DNA of 64,000 bases from Agriterribacter humi (GTDB taxonomy: Bacteria > Bacteroidota > Bacteroidia > Chitinophagales > Chitinophagaceae): assembly GCF_009192765.1 (NCBI RefSeq), contig NZ_VOHQ01000011.1, positions 159,444 to 223,443 on the forward strand. The letters are read 5' to 3'. Made by a program: the position numbers and the translations under genes. A model generated the notes under the pieces. It searched no databases, was not told where the DNA came from, and worked only from the letters and a program-made list of their open reading frames with translations. Position 1 is the first letter of the stretch. The number at the start of each line of letters is the position of its first letter. Below, piece after piece: positions 1 to 8,255 of the stretch.

Positions 1-255
1 GAGCAGTTCGTCTTTGTAAAAGAAATGATAAGCGGTTTGCTGTTCAATGACTTTGAAGATCTTCTGTACCGGTACATTTTTTTCCTTTACCGTCAGCTTT
101 TGTGCATAACCTTCGGCGTGCAACTGCAGGCATGCGGCTATCAGCAAAACAACCGTAAGTTTCATAATCAGTAGCACCTGCCTCACCGGCAGGCAGGTTT
201 TGGTAAGCAGGGGCCGCATACCGGGCGGAACCCTTAAAACGACTTTAAAGTTCAT
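1..255 (-). CDS. SusC/RagA-family TonB-dependent outer membrane receptor, N-terminal part (cut by window edge)
   Basis: Eighty-five codons read from an ATG at 255 to the left edge, in frame throughout. The product has a long basic leader, then the hydrophobic stretch MKLTVVLLIAACLQLHA and a cleavage region near GYAQ, followed by the start of an STN (secretin/TonB short N-terminal) domain (KLTVKEKNVPVQKIFKVIEQ). A receptor with an STN domain normally signals to a FecR anti-sigma factor, which fits the fecR and sigma genes directly upstream on the same strand. A later ATG at 165 is an alternative start, but comparable receptors in this window also have a basic leader before the hydrophobic core. 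An 8-bp palindrome (176-198) lies inside the leader codons. The substrate cannot be inferred because the rest is outside the window. Confidence 0.85.
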   Translation of the reverse strand, partial: MNFKVVLRVPPGMRPLLTKTCLPVRQVLLIMKLTVVLLIAACLQLHAEGYAQKLTVKEKNVPVQKIFKVIEQQTAYHFFYKDELL

Positions 256-410
256 ACATTTGTAATGTTTGGGTTATGAAAAACAATCCTTCGACCGATT
301 GTATAAAAATGATTAACCCTTCGCCAGGGGTGCTTCAACCATCCCTGGTTCTTTGGATAACCAGCATTATCAAATTTGATCTTCGTTCAAGGTGGGTCAA
401 AATAAATGCA

Positions 411-452
411 AATGGTATTGTCTCTTTCTCTCAACAAATACTGAATACCATT
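411..452. promoter_or_regulatory. Hairpin in the fecR-susC gap
   Basis: A perfect 9-bp inverted repeat, AATGGTATT (411-419) with AATACCATT (444-452), separated by 24 bases. The rest of the 224-bp gap holds no convincing gene. On the minus strand it would lie in the 5' leader of the partial susC; on the plus strand it ends in a T-run. A hairpin occurs at the same relative place in the other two sigma/FecR/SusC modules (4581-4605 and 15226-15255), so an attenuation or transcript-stability role is a reasonable guess. Confidence 0.4.
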
Positions 453-479
453 TTTTAAAAATCACTGTTTGGGTTATTG

Positions 480-1748
480 CTACGGGAGTATAGTTAGCGT
501 TTTGTCCTGTATTTTAAAATGAAGCCCGCTTTCTTCTAAAATTTTTAATACGGTTGAGAGTTTGCTATCCCTGTTCACAACACCGCTATAGTGCCCGTCC
601 GGTATTTTACCGGCATAGATGGCATTCACATCATACCATCTTTCCAACTGCCGCATGATGTGTTGTATATCATCGCTGCTAAACCGGAACAATCCGTTTT
701 TCCAGGCAACGGCCGATTCTACATTTGCATTCTGCACTTTAATCTCTGCATTGTCTTTCTGCAATAAAGCCTGCTGACCCGGAGCTATTTTTACTGCCTG
801 TTGCTTTCCGTTACCGGATGTTGAAAAATTAACCGAACCTTCCAGTAAGCTGGTATGAATCGCTTTCTCATTTTCATAGGCCATAATATTAAAATGTGTG
901 CCAAGCACTTCAACCTGCCAGCCGGTTGCCCCGGCATTTTGCCTACCATCGCGTACCATAAAGGTCCGCTTTTCACCGGTGCTCATTTTTGATGGCGCTA
1001 TCTCAAAATAGGCTTCTCCTGTTAATTCTACCACCCGTTCTTTTTCGGGAAAAGCAACGGGAAAACGAAGAGAGGAAGCCGCGTTGAGCCATACTTTGCT
1101 TCCATCCGGAAGCACCAGTTGGTATTGGCCGCCCCTGGGTGTTGATAGTGTATTATACACAACCACTGATGAAGCTCCGGAGGCAGCCTGGTAAGACAAT
1201 TGCCCTTTGCCGGTTTTAAGCACCTTTACGTCAGCTTGCCGGGTTAGCATGCCTGCACCAGCACTGTCCAGCATCAGCTCTTTTCCATCTGCCAGTTTTA
1301 AAATGGCCCTGTCTGTGCCGGGCTCAGCATCTGTAACGAAAGCTGGATGTACTGTCTTATTGATCGTAACCGCGGGAGGCGTTTGTTGTTTTGTGAAAAA
1401 AAAATAGATGATACCTGATATACTCATCAGTACAGAAGCGGCCACCATCCAGCGCAGGATGCGGATACGATTGCGGCTGCCCGGCATATGCATTTCCGGC
1501 TGCCCGGTCACCACGTTATTCTGCGTGATTTGTGCCTGCTGTAAAATTCTTTGGAAGATTTTTTCCGACCTCGACTCATCGGAAAGCCCCTTGAAATTGT
1601 CGTCCTGCAATGCCTGCTCCACTACCTGCTCCAACTGCCCTGTATTATTATATAGGCGCAAGTAATGAATAAATTGAGGGAACTCTTCAGGAGTTAGCCT
1701 GTCGTTAATATAATGCTCCAGCAGAATGTTGAATTGCACCTCGTTCAT
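480..1748 (-). CDS. FecR-family anti-sigma factor
   Basis: A 422-residue FecR/PupR-type inner-membrane anti-sigma factor. Residues 1-95 are cytoplasmic and should bind the sigma factor. A single membrane segment follows (about 99-120, RWMVAASVLMSISGIIYFFF). The periplasmic part holds the FecR domain (about 200-330, with TPRGGQYQLVLPDGSKVWLN and ELTGEAYFEI) and a C-terminal DUF4974 domain (from about 355) ending in TLTILP. By family precedent the periplasmic part receives a signal from the STN domain of the cognate SusC receptor and then releases or activates the sigma factor. The gene lies between the sigma gene (1876-2517) and the partial susC, all on the minus strand. Length and domain order are normal for Bacteroidota. 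Confidence 0.93.
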   Translation of the reverse strand: MNEVQFNILLEHYINDRLTPEEFPQFIHYLRLYNNTGQLEQVVEQALQDDNFKGLSDESRSEKIFQRILQQAQITQNNVVTGQPEMHMPGSRNRIRILRWMVAASVLMSISGIIYFFFTKQQTPPAVTINKTVHPAFVTDAEPGTDRAILKLADGKELMLDSAGAGMLTRQADVKVLKTGKGQLSYQAASGASSVVVYNTLSTPRGGQYQLVLPDGSKVWLNAASSLRFPVAFPEKERVVELTGEAYFEIAPSKMSTGEKRTFMVRDGRQNAGATGWQVEVLGTHFNIMAYENEKAIHTSLLEGSVNFSTSGNGKQQAVKIAPGQQALLQKDNAEIKVQNANVESAVAWKNGLFRFSSDDIQHIMRQLERWYDVNAIYAGKIPDGHYSGVVNRDSKLSTVLKILEESGLHFKIQDKTLTILP

Positions 1749-1875
1749 ATAGCAGTCAGATGTAAATAATGAGCTTTTCCAAAATAAAGACGCAAAAAAA
1801 GAGAGGTGGTATGAGTTGTCTCATAAAAAAAATCCCATGTGCTAAAGCTGCAACCGGCTAAAGTGTTTAGATAAG

Positions 1876-2517
1876 TTATAAGATACCGGATACCAGGCAA
1901 TATAAAATAGTAAATGCCACTGCCCCCGAATGTGTATGAAGGTATTGCCGGATAAAATGCAGTGCTTTGCTCAAGTGCGATTTCACCGTGTTTTTTGATA
2001 TAGAAAGCCTTGCGGCAATTTCATCAAGACTAAGACCCTGCTGCCGGCTCAGGGAATATACAAGCTGCTGTTGAGACGGTAATTTTTCCAGCGCCTGTAA
2101 AACAAGCGCCTCCGTTTCTCTGCACAATAACTGCTGATCGGGAAGATTGCAGGATTCTTTGAAATAATCGGCCAGGTGATCAGTAAATGGCTCCTCCATT
2201 ATTTTCTTTCGCAGTACGCTTAATATATGATTTCTTGCAATAATAAAAAGATAGTCACTGAATTTTCTGATGGTACTCAACTGGGTTCTGTTGAGCCATA
2301 TTTTTACAAACACATCCTGTACCATTTCTTCGGCTATCACCGCCGATTTGGTAAACGTAAAAGCAACACTGTAAATTCTATCCCAGTTGGCATCAAACAA
2401 TTGTCTGAATGCAGCTTCATCCCCCCTGGCGGTGTTTAAAAGCAGTGTAGTTTCATCATATGGCTTAAAGGCATGCAACCTGGCAGTAATTAAGTTTTGA
2501 TAAGCGAAAGTAAACAA
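1876..2517 (-). CDS. ECF-type RNA polymerase sigma-70 factor
   Basis: A 213-residue extracytoplasmic-function sigma factor of the Bacteroidota FecI-like type. Region 2 spans about residues 25-95 (AAFRQLFDANWDRIYSVAFT, then AEEMVQDVFVKIWLNR) and region 4 about 130-190 (LEKLPSQQQLVYSLSRQQGL, then LSISKNTVKSHLSKAL). It should direct transcription of the downstream susC module once released by the FecR protein at 480-1748. An unusual point is the hydrophobic C-terminal tail after region 4 (AVAFTILYCLVSGIL), which could anchor the protein at the membrane. The start ATG at 2517 gives a normal N-terminus. It is transcribed away from the next sigma gene (2735), so the 217-bp gap probably holds two divergent promoters. 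Confidence 0.92.
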   Translation of the reverse strand: MFTFAYQNLITARLHAFKPYDETTLLLNTARGDEAAFRQLFDANWDRIYSVAFTFTKSAVIAEEMVQDVFVKIWLNRTQLSTIRKFSDYLFIIARNHILSVLRKKIMEEPFTDHLADYFKESCNLPDQQLLCRETEALVLQALEKLPSQQQLVYSLSRQQGLSLDEIAARLSISKNTVKSHLSKALHFIRQYLHTHSGAVAFTILYCLVSGIL

Positions 2518-2734
2518 TCATTGTTGTTTGAGAAAATTCCCGCGGGCATTCCAAACTTTGGCGCTTGTACTGCGGGGTATGTTTTTGATACGCACTGGAG
2601 TGTATGGAAGTTAGCAGTTCTCTTGCCCGAGAATCATATTGCGCAAACGATTGATATTCCGAAAATGTATGTTTATAACAAACAGGTAATATGCGCCTTT
2701 AAAATTTACACGGCTATTTATATACTTTTACATC

Positions 2735-3319
2735 ATGAGAACTGGCGAAAAGGTCAAATCTTTATTTTTTGACGTTTGCTCTAATGGGAATATGGAGTCG
2801 TTCAACTCGTTATACCGGATGTTGTGCAGCAAACTCATACACTTTTCTGCTGCCATTACCGGTTCTTTTCATGTGGCTGAAGAAATTGTTTCCGATTTGT
2901 TTATAATGCTATGGCAAAAAAGAGAACAACTTTCCAGCGTACAGCAGCCACTGGTTTATATTTATGTATGTACGCGCAATTTATCATTGAACAGTTTAGG
3001 TCAACGAAAAAAACATATCGATTATGAATCATTAGACAGGGACGCCCTGGCAATGGCTCCTGATGTGGAAGACCGGCTTATTTCTACGGAAGTGGCTCAG
3101 CTTATTGAAAAAGCCATTCGGGAACTTCCTGCCCGTTGCCAGCTCATTTTCCGCCTTGTAAAAATGGATGGGCTCTCTTATAAAGAAGTTGCCGGGCTCC
3201 TGGAAATTTCTTCAAAAACGGTTGATGCCCAACTGGCTATTGCCATAAAAAAGCTTTCCTTAACGATACGGTTAGACATTCCTGAAGAGCTTATCAATTC
3301 CTATTTTCATCGCGAATGA
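2735..3319 (+). CDS. ECF-type RNA polymerase sigma-70 factor
   Basis: A 194-residue ECF sigma factor. Region 2 is at about 20-90 (MESFNSLYRMLCSKLIHFSA, then AEEIVSDLFIMLWQKREQL) and region 4 at about 125-180 (AIRELPARCQLIFRLVKMDG, then LLEISSKTVDAQLAIAIKKL). It starts the first complete module of the window: fecR follows after 62 bp, then susC and susD on the same strand. It resembles the sigma factor at 13416 in length and in the DGLxYKE and SxKTxDAQxAIA motifs, so the two modules look paralogous. It is presumably held by the adjacent FecR protein until the receptor senses its ligand. The sequence just upstream is AT-rich but I could not fix a promoter. Confidence 0.93.
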   Translation: MRTGEKVKSLFFDVCSNGNMESFNSLYRMLCSKLIHFSAAITGSFHVAEEIVSDLFIMLWQKREQLSSVQQPLVYIYVCTRNLSLNSLGQRKKHIDYESLDRDALAMAPDVEDRLISTEVAQLIEKAIRELPARCQLIFRLVKMDGLSYKEVAGLLEISSKTVDAQLAIAIKKLSLTIRLDIPEELINSYFHRE

Positions 3320-3381
3320 AATTATTTTAAAAATCTTTAGGGAATTATTGTTTGCTATCCTGTCTTATATTTTTATGGCTT

Positions 3382-4485
3382 ATGTATCATGACAAAAATG
3401 AAAGGATATGGCATCTTCTCGCCCGGAAAACGGCAAAGGAAATATCTGCGGAAGAGATAAAGGAACTGGAACGTTTGCTGCAGCAGTATCCGTATGCACT
3501 ATATATGCAGGAACTAATGAACCAGGAATGGCGCGATACATATAAATCCTTTAATACCGGGGATATAACCCTGCTGGTGGAAAAACACAAACAGCGTTTG
3601 CATGCTGCACAACAATCAAATGAGGTTATTAGTATGAAAAGCACTGCGGCTAAACCCATTCCGCGGATACTTTTACGCTTTGCCACTATAGCGGCAAGTG
3701 TTTTATTGCTGGCGTTTGCAGGTTGGAAATGGGGGATAGGGCACTCAGAAAAAGACCCGGCCCCCTTATTACAACACCTGGCGACTCAAATGGGTTCCCG
3801 TTCGGAAGTATTGCTTCCGGATGGAACAAAAGTGCGGCTTAATGCCGGAAGTTCATTAGACTACCCTAAACAGTTTAATGGTAAAACCCGTGAGGTGAAA
3901 TTAATTGGGGAAGCATATTTTGATGTAGCCAAAGACAGCGCTAAACCTTTTTTTGTTCATACCAAAGCCTTTACCATAAAAGTAACAGGCACCGTGTTCA
4001 ATGTAAGGGCTTATAGCGATGAAGACAGTGCGGTAGCTTCGCTTATCCACGGGTCTGTTGAGGTACAGTTTGATAAAAACAAGGATAATATAATAATGCT
4101 GCGTCCGAATGAAAAATTAACGGTAGCGATGCCTGCAGTTCGGCCTGATGAAAACAAGAACGCTATTCCGGAAAACCACAGTAAAGAAGAAAAGATATAC
4201 GTTAAAAGAGGGGCAATTACAACCATGAACGACAGCACTATTGCTGAAACGGCATGGGTACAAAATAAACTGGCATTTAAAAACATTTCCTTTGAAAAAA
4301 TTGCAGCATCCCTCGAAAAATGGTTTGGCGCTGATATTCGTTTTAAAACCGAAGGTAAAAAACTGCTAAACCTTACGGGAACTTTTGAAGGAGAAAGCCT
4401 GGAAGAAGTATTGCGTGCTTTTCAATTAACGGGAACCCGTTTCCGGTATAGTAAAGACAGCGAAGGTGTGATTTGGATAGAGTAA
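3382..4485 (+). CDS. FecR-family anti-sigma factor
   Basis: A 367-residue FecR-type transmembrane anti-sigma factor. I chose the ATG at 3382 (MYHDKNERIWHLLARKTAKE) because it aligns with the start of the paralogue at 14060 (MSYNKIWQLVARKLSGEASL); an in-frame TTG at 3352 would add ten hydrophobic residues. The cytoplasmic N-terminus is about residues 1-98, the membrane segment about 99-120 (LLRFATIAASVLLLAFAGW), the FecR domain follows (VLLPDGTKVRLNAGSSLDYP, LIGEAYFDVAKDSAKPFFVH), and a C-terminal DUF4974 domain carries LTGTFEGESLEEVLRAF. It should couple the STN-bearing receptor at 4674-8198 to the sigma factor at 2735. Confidence 0.93.
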   Translation: MYHDKNERIWHLLARKTAKEISAEEIKELERLLQQYPYALYMQELMNQEWRDTYKSFNTGDITLLVEKHKQRLHAAQQSNEVISMKSTAAKPIPRILLRFATIAASVLLLAFAGWKWGIGHSEKDPAPLLQHLATQMGSRSEVLLPDGTKVRLNAGSSLDYPKQFNGKTREVKLIGEAYFDVAKDSAKPFFVHTKAFTIKVTGTVFNVRAYSDEDSAVASLIHGSVEVQFDKNKDNIIMLRPNEKLTVAMPAVRPDENKNAIPENHSKEEKIYVKRGAITTMNDSTIAETAWVQNKLAFKNISFEKIAASLEKWFGADIRFKTEGKKLLNLTGTFEGESLEEVLRAFQLTGTRFRYSKDSEGVIWIE

Positions 4486-4580
4486 GAATTTTATAACCAA
4501 AACTACATTTTATATGAACCAACCCCAATCCTCTTAACAATCAAGCGCTCATAGTAATCCGGTTCGTATAGTCATAAAAA

Positions 4581-4605
4581 CGGGAAATGGAGCAAGCATT
4601 TCCCG
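4581..4605 (+). promoter_or_regulatory. Hairpin in the susC 5' leader
   Basis: A perfect 9-bp stem, CGGGAAATG (4581-4589) and CATTTCCCG (4597-4605), with a 7-base loop, between fecR and susC. No T-run follows, so it is not a classical terminator. Together with the hairpins at 411-452 and 15226-15255 it suggests a shared post-transcriptional control point that sets the ratio of regulators to receptor (inference). Confidence 0.4.
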
Positions 4606-4673
4606 CGCAATGAAGGCTACAAGGATTTTTGTCCAAACATTCAAACAAAAACTTTCACCAACAAACCAAAGGT

Positions 4674-7600
4674 ATGCAAAAAACCCTACTGCTTAACCGG
4701 CTTCGCTATAGGCGGAGCCTACGTAAATTTTTCATGATCATGAAATTTACCGCCTTCTTTCTGCTTGTGTTTTGTATGCATGTGAGTGCAGATGTGCATT
4801 CCCAGAAAATCTCTGTTAATTTTTCTAAAACCAGCCTGGAAAAGGCGTTTTCTGTCATTGAAAAAAATACAAACTATCGTTTTGTATACAATGATGATTA
4901 CCTGCCTTTTAATCACAGGGTAACTGTTAATGCTAAAAATATTTCTATTGCTGAGCTATTAAAGGAAATATTAAATGATACCAGGCTGAGTTATCGTATG
5001 CTTTCAGAAAATTTAGTTGTAATAGCCCCAAAGGGAACCGAAAAAAATGATGTGGTAGTAAAAGGTAAAGTAATCAACTCATTAGGCGAAGCATTACCGG
5101 GCGTAAGTGTACAATTAAAGAATACCAATATAGGCACCACCACAGGTGTTGACGGCGATTTTGAAATTAAGGCGCCGGAGAACGCCATTCTTGTTTTTTC
5201 TTTTATCGGGCATGAGCCACAGGAAATAGCAATAGAAGGCAGAGTGTCTTTAACGGTTACGCTTTTGCCTGTAGAAAATTCTTTAAATGAAGTGGTGGTA
5301 GTGGGTTATGGCTCCGAAAAGAAGATTAACATTACCGGTGCGGTAGATCAGATATCAGGCAAGGAACTGGCCGAGCGCCCTATTGCTAACCTGTTCCAGG
5401 GATTGCAGGGGTTAAGCCCGGGACTGAATATTTCTTACCCCGGTGGCAAACCCGGCGCCACGCCCAATATTAATATTCGGGGTATAACAACGCTTACCGG
5501 CGGCGGAGCTTCACCGCTTGTTATTATTGATGGAATTGCATCCACTACAGATGATATTTTACGCCTGAATCCACAGGATATCGGTTCATTAAGCGTTTTG
5601 CGCGATGCGGCTTCGGCAGCTATTTATGGAGCGAGGGCGGCTTTTGGCGTTATCTTAATCACTACCAAACAGGGCGCCAGCGGCGGTAAACAGCGGGTAA
5701 CTTACAATAACTATTTTTCATGGTCGCGGCGCACAGTATTGCCCGACCAGATAACGGATCCCTATATTTATTCGCGTGTGCTGGAAACCTCTACCGATAA
5801 TACACCCTGGGACTATGTAAATTATTCGGATTACCAGTATCAATGGGCTAAGGAAAGATCAGAAAATCCTTCTGTTGAAGATGTAAGAAAAGACCCTAAT
5901 AACCCCAATGCCTGGATATACATGGGCAATAATAACTGGAATGATTACTTCTTCAATAAAATGAGTTCTTCCCAGAACCATAGTATTTCTTTTAGCGGGG
6001 GTTCGGAAATAGGTAAAGGCAAACCGTTCGGGTATTTGCTATCCGCCGACTGGACCAAAGAAAATGGGTTGAATAAACTGTCGAAGGATGACTGGAACCG
6101 ATATGGTTTGAGAGCAAAAATTAATTTTACGCCTTTAAGCTGGCTAAAAATAGAAAACAACCTGAATATTTATCAAACCATAACAGATGCGCCTTCATAC
6201 ACAATCACGGATCTGTATTATTTGCAACCCACGCAGGTAGCAAAAAACCCTGATGGATCATGGGCAAATACCGGTGCAGGCAGATTAGGCGCCCAGTTAA
6301 CCGATGGCGGAAGAGATGAGCAAACAAGATTTGGTTTTCAAAATATTTCCCGTGCAGTAGCTACTTTTTTAAATGGTGATCTTCAGGTTACCGGCAGTGC
6401 CAGTTTTAAGAGAGAGATATGGAAGTATAATACCAATTTTAAAAAGTTTGAGATTGGCTTTGGCGAGGGTGATATCCGGGAAGAAGGTGGCAACGGCTCC
6501 GTTCTGGTTAGAAATGGAATTGTTAAGCATGATGTATACGACCTGTTTGCCAATTACAACAAACAAATAGGGTCCGATCATGCCTTCAAAGTAATTGCCG
6601 GCTATAACCAGGAAGAATACGTTTGGTCGTATGAAGGTGTGTCAAGGGACAGGCTGATTTCTTCTTCCCTTCCTTATATTGGCCTCACCACAGGGGAAAA
6701 CCCCAGTGTTCTGGCAGATTATACTACCTATGCGCTTCGCAGCGTGTTCGGGCGTTTGAATTATACATTCAAGGGACGATATATTATTGAAGGCAACGGA
6801 CGGTATGACGGCTCATCAAGGTTTCCAAAAGAACGGAGATGGGGATTTTTTCCTTCTGTTTCCGCGGCATGGATAGCCAGCGAAGAACCTTTTTTTAAAA
6901 GTATAGCCAAACAGGTGTCAACGCTTAAATTCCGTATTTCCTATGGCGATCTTGGCAACCAGAGTGTAAGTGACTTTGGATACATACAAACTCTGCCTAC
7001 GGGAAGAGCTTCTTATATTATTAACAACTCTTTTCCTTCTGTTATTACTGGTGCGCCTAGTTTGAGTGTTGATCCGGACACCTATACATGGGAGAAAGTT
7101 ACCACTTTTAATGTGGGTGCAGATATTGGCTTGTTACAAAACCGGGTACAGGGCGGCTTTGATTATTTTGTACGCAACACCATAGGCATGCTTGGACCTG
7201 TTGCTGAATTGCCGGGTGTATTAGGAACAAGTCCTCCTACTCAAAATGTAGCAGATCTTTCTACAAAGGGCTGGGAATTATCACTGGCATACCGCGATAA
7301 TTTTGACATGGCTTCAAAACCTTTTTCCTTTGGTGTAAAATTCATTCTTTCTGATTCGCGTACTAAAATTACCAAATATAAGAACGATCAGTTATTGCTC
7401 AACAGTTACAGGGTAGGACAGGAAATAGGAGAGATATGGGGATTGGAGGGTGATGGTTATTTTAAAACGCAGGAAGAAATAGACGCATTGGATGAATTTG
7501 CTATTGTGCCATGGGGTGCATTGGAAATTGTTGAAGGATGGCCTAAATATGTTGACCAGGATAAAGATGGCAAGATAGAGCAGGGCAATACGCAAACAGA

Positions 7601-8198
7601 TCCCAAAGACCTTAAAATAATCGGCAATAACAGTACGAGGTACCGTTATGGAATAAATCTTGATTTCGATTGGTATAATTTTGATTTTTCTGTATTCCTG
7701 CAAGGCGTAGGAAAAAAAGATTTCTATCCTAAACATTATTTATTCTGGGGGCCTTATCAGCAACCTTACGCCGGTATTTATGAATGGAACCTCGATTACT
7801 ACCGCGGCGCTTCTGAAACCGGAACAGACAGGGACAGGCATTCCGCTTCTTATATAGCCGCCGGTTTAGCAGATGCCAATACCGATTCCTATTTTCCTGT
7901 TTTGCAGGCCTGGATGGCCGATGCCAATTATGGTTCAGGACTTGATTTGCCGCAAACCAAATATTTGCTTAATGCAGCTTACCTAAGGGTCAAAAATGTT
8001 ACCCTTGGTTATACGTTACCTGCTTCACTTACTAAAAAAGTTAAAGTAAGCCGGCTGAGATTATTTGTTACCGGGGAAAACCTGTATGAATTTTCTTCTA
8101 TAAAAAAATACATTGATCCCGAAGCCGTGGCAGATGGTTATGGCTGGGCATATCCTTACCAGAGAAAATATGCAGTAGGTCTTAACCTGGATTTTTAA
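4674..8198 (+). CDS. SusC/RagA-family TonB-linked outer membrane receptor with STN domain
   Basis: About 1174 residues, a normal size for SusC. Order: signal peptide with a basic leader and hydrophobic core (about 20-40), STN domain (about 45-115, FSKTSLEKAFSVIEKNTNYR), carboxypeptidase-regulatory-like domain (about 123-205, VKGKVINSLGEALPGVSVQL), a SusC box (LNEVVVVGYGSEKKINITGA), plug, and a 22-strand barrel ending in the aromatic YAVGLNLDF. It should import an oligomeric substrate with the SusD lipoprotein encoded 57 bp downstream. The STN domain links it to the FecR/sigma pair upstream. I chose ATG 4674; an in-frame TTG at 4629 would extend the leader by 15 residues. The phosphatase genes downstream suggest a phosphorylated ligand, but this is inference. 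Confidence 0.94.
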   Translation: MQKTLLLNRLRYRRSLRKFFMIMKFTAFFLLVFCMHVSADVHSQKISVNFSKTSLEKAFSVIEKNTNYRFVYNDDYLPFNHRVTVNAKNISIAELLKEILNDTRLSYRMLSENLVVIAPKGTEKNDVVVKGKVINSLGEALPGVSVQLKNTNIGTTTGVDGDFEIKAPENAILVFSFIGHEPQEIAIEGRVSLTVTLLPVENSLNEVVVVGYGSEKKINITGAVDQISGKELAERPIANLFQGLQGLSPGLNISYPGGKPGATPNINIRGITTLTGGGASPLVIIDGIASTTDDILRLNPQDIGSLSVLRDAASAAIYGARAAFGVILITTKQGASGGKQRVTYNNYFSWSRRTVLPDQITDPYIYSRVLETSTDNTPWDYVNYSDYQYQWAKERSENPSVEDVRKDPNNPNAWIYMGNNNWNDYFFNKMSSSQNHSISFSGGSEIGKGKPFGYLLSADWTKENGLNKLSKDDWNRYGLRAKINFTPLSWLKIENNLNIYQTITDAPSYTITDLYYLQPTQVAKNPDGSWANTGAGRLGAQLTDGGRDEQTRFGFQNISRAVATFLNGDLQVTGSASFKREIWKYNTNFKKFEIGFGEGDIREEGGNGSVLVRNGIVKHDVYDLFANYNKQIGSDHAFKVIAGYNQEEYVWSYEGVSRDRLISSSLPYIGLTTGENPSVLADYTTYALRSVFGRLNYTFKGRYIIEGNGRYDGSSRFPKERRWGFFPSVSAAWIASEEPFFKSIAKQVSTLKFRISYGDLGNQSVSDFGYIQTLPTGRASYIINNSFPSVITGAPSLSVDPDTYTWEKVTTFNVGADIGLLQNRVQGGFDYFVRNTIGMLGPVAELPGVLGTSPPTQNVADLSTKGWELSLAYRDNFDMASKPFSFGVKFILSDSRTKITKYKNDQLLLNSYRVGQEIGEIWGLEGDGYFKTQEEIDALDEFAIVPWGALEIVEGWPKYVDQDKDGKIEQGNTQTDPKDLKIIGNNSTRYRYGINLDFDWYNFDFSVFLQGVGKKDFYPKHYLFWGPYQQPYAGIYEWNLDYYRGASETGTDRDRHSASYIAAGLADANTDSYFPVLQAWMADANYGSGLDLPQTKYLLNAAYLRVKNVTLGYTLPASLTKKVKVSRLRLFVTGENLYEFSSIKKYIDPEAVADGYGWAYPYQRKYAVGLNLDF

Positions 8199-8255
8199 GG
8201 ATGCTTCCTTGGCCAATACGTTACAGGCATGTGTTAAATCAAAAAAATTGAATGT

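Noticed and set aside
276..458. Plus-strand open frame of 60 codons between the partial susC and fecR
   Set aside because: No recognisable features, composition like intergenic DNA, and it covers the hairpin in the fecR-susC leader.
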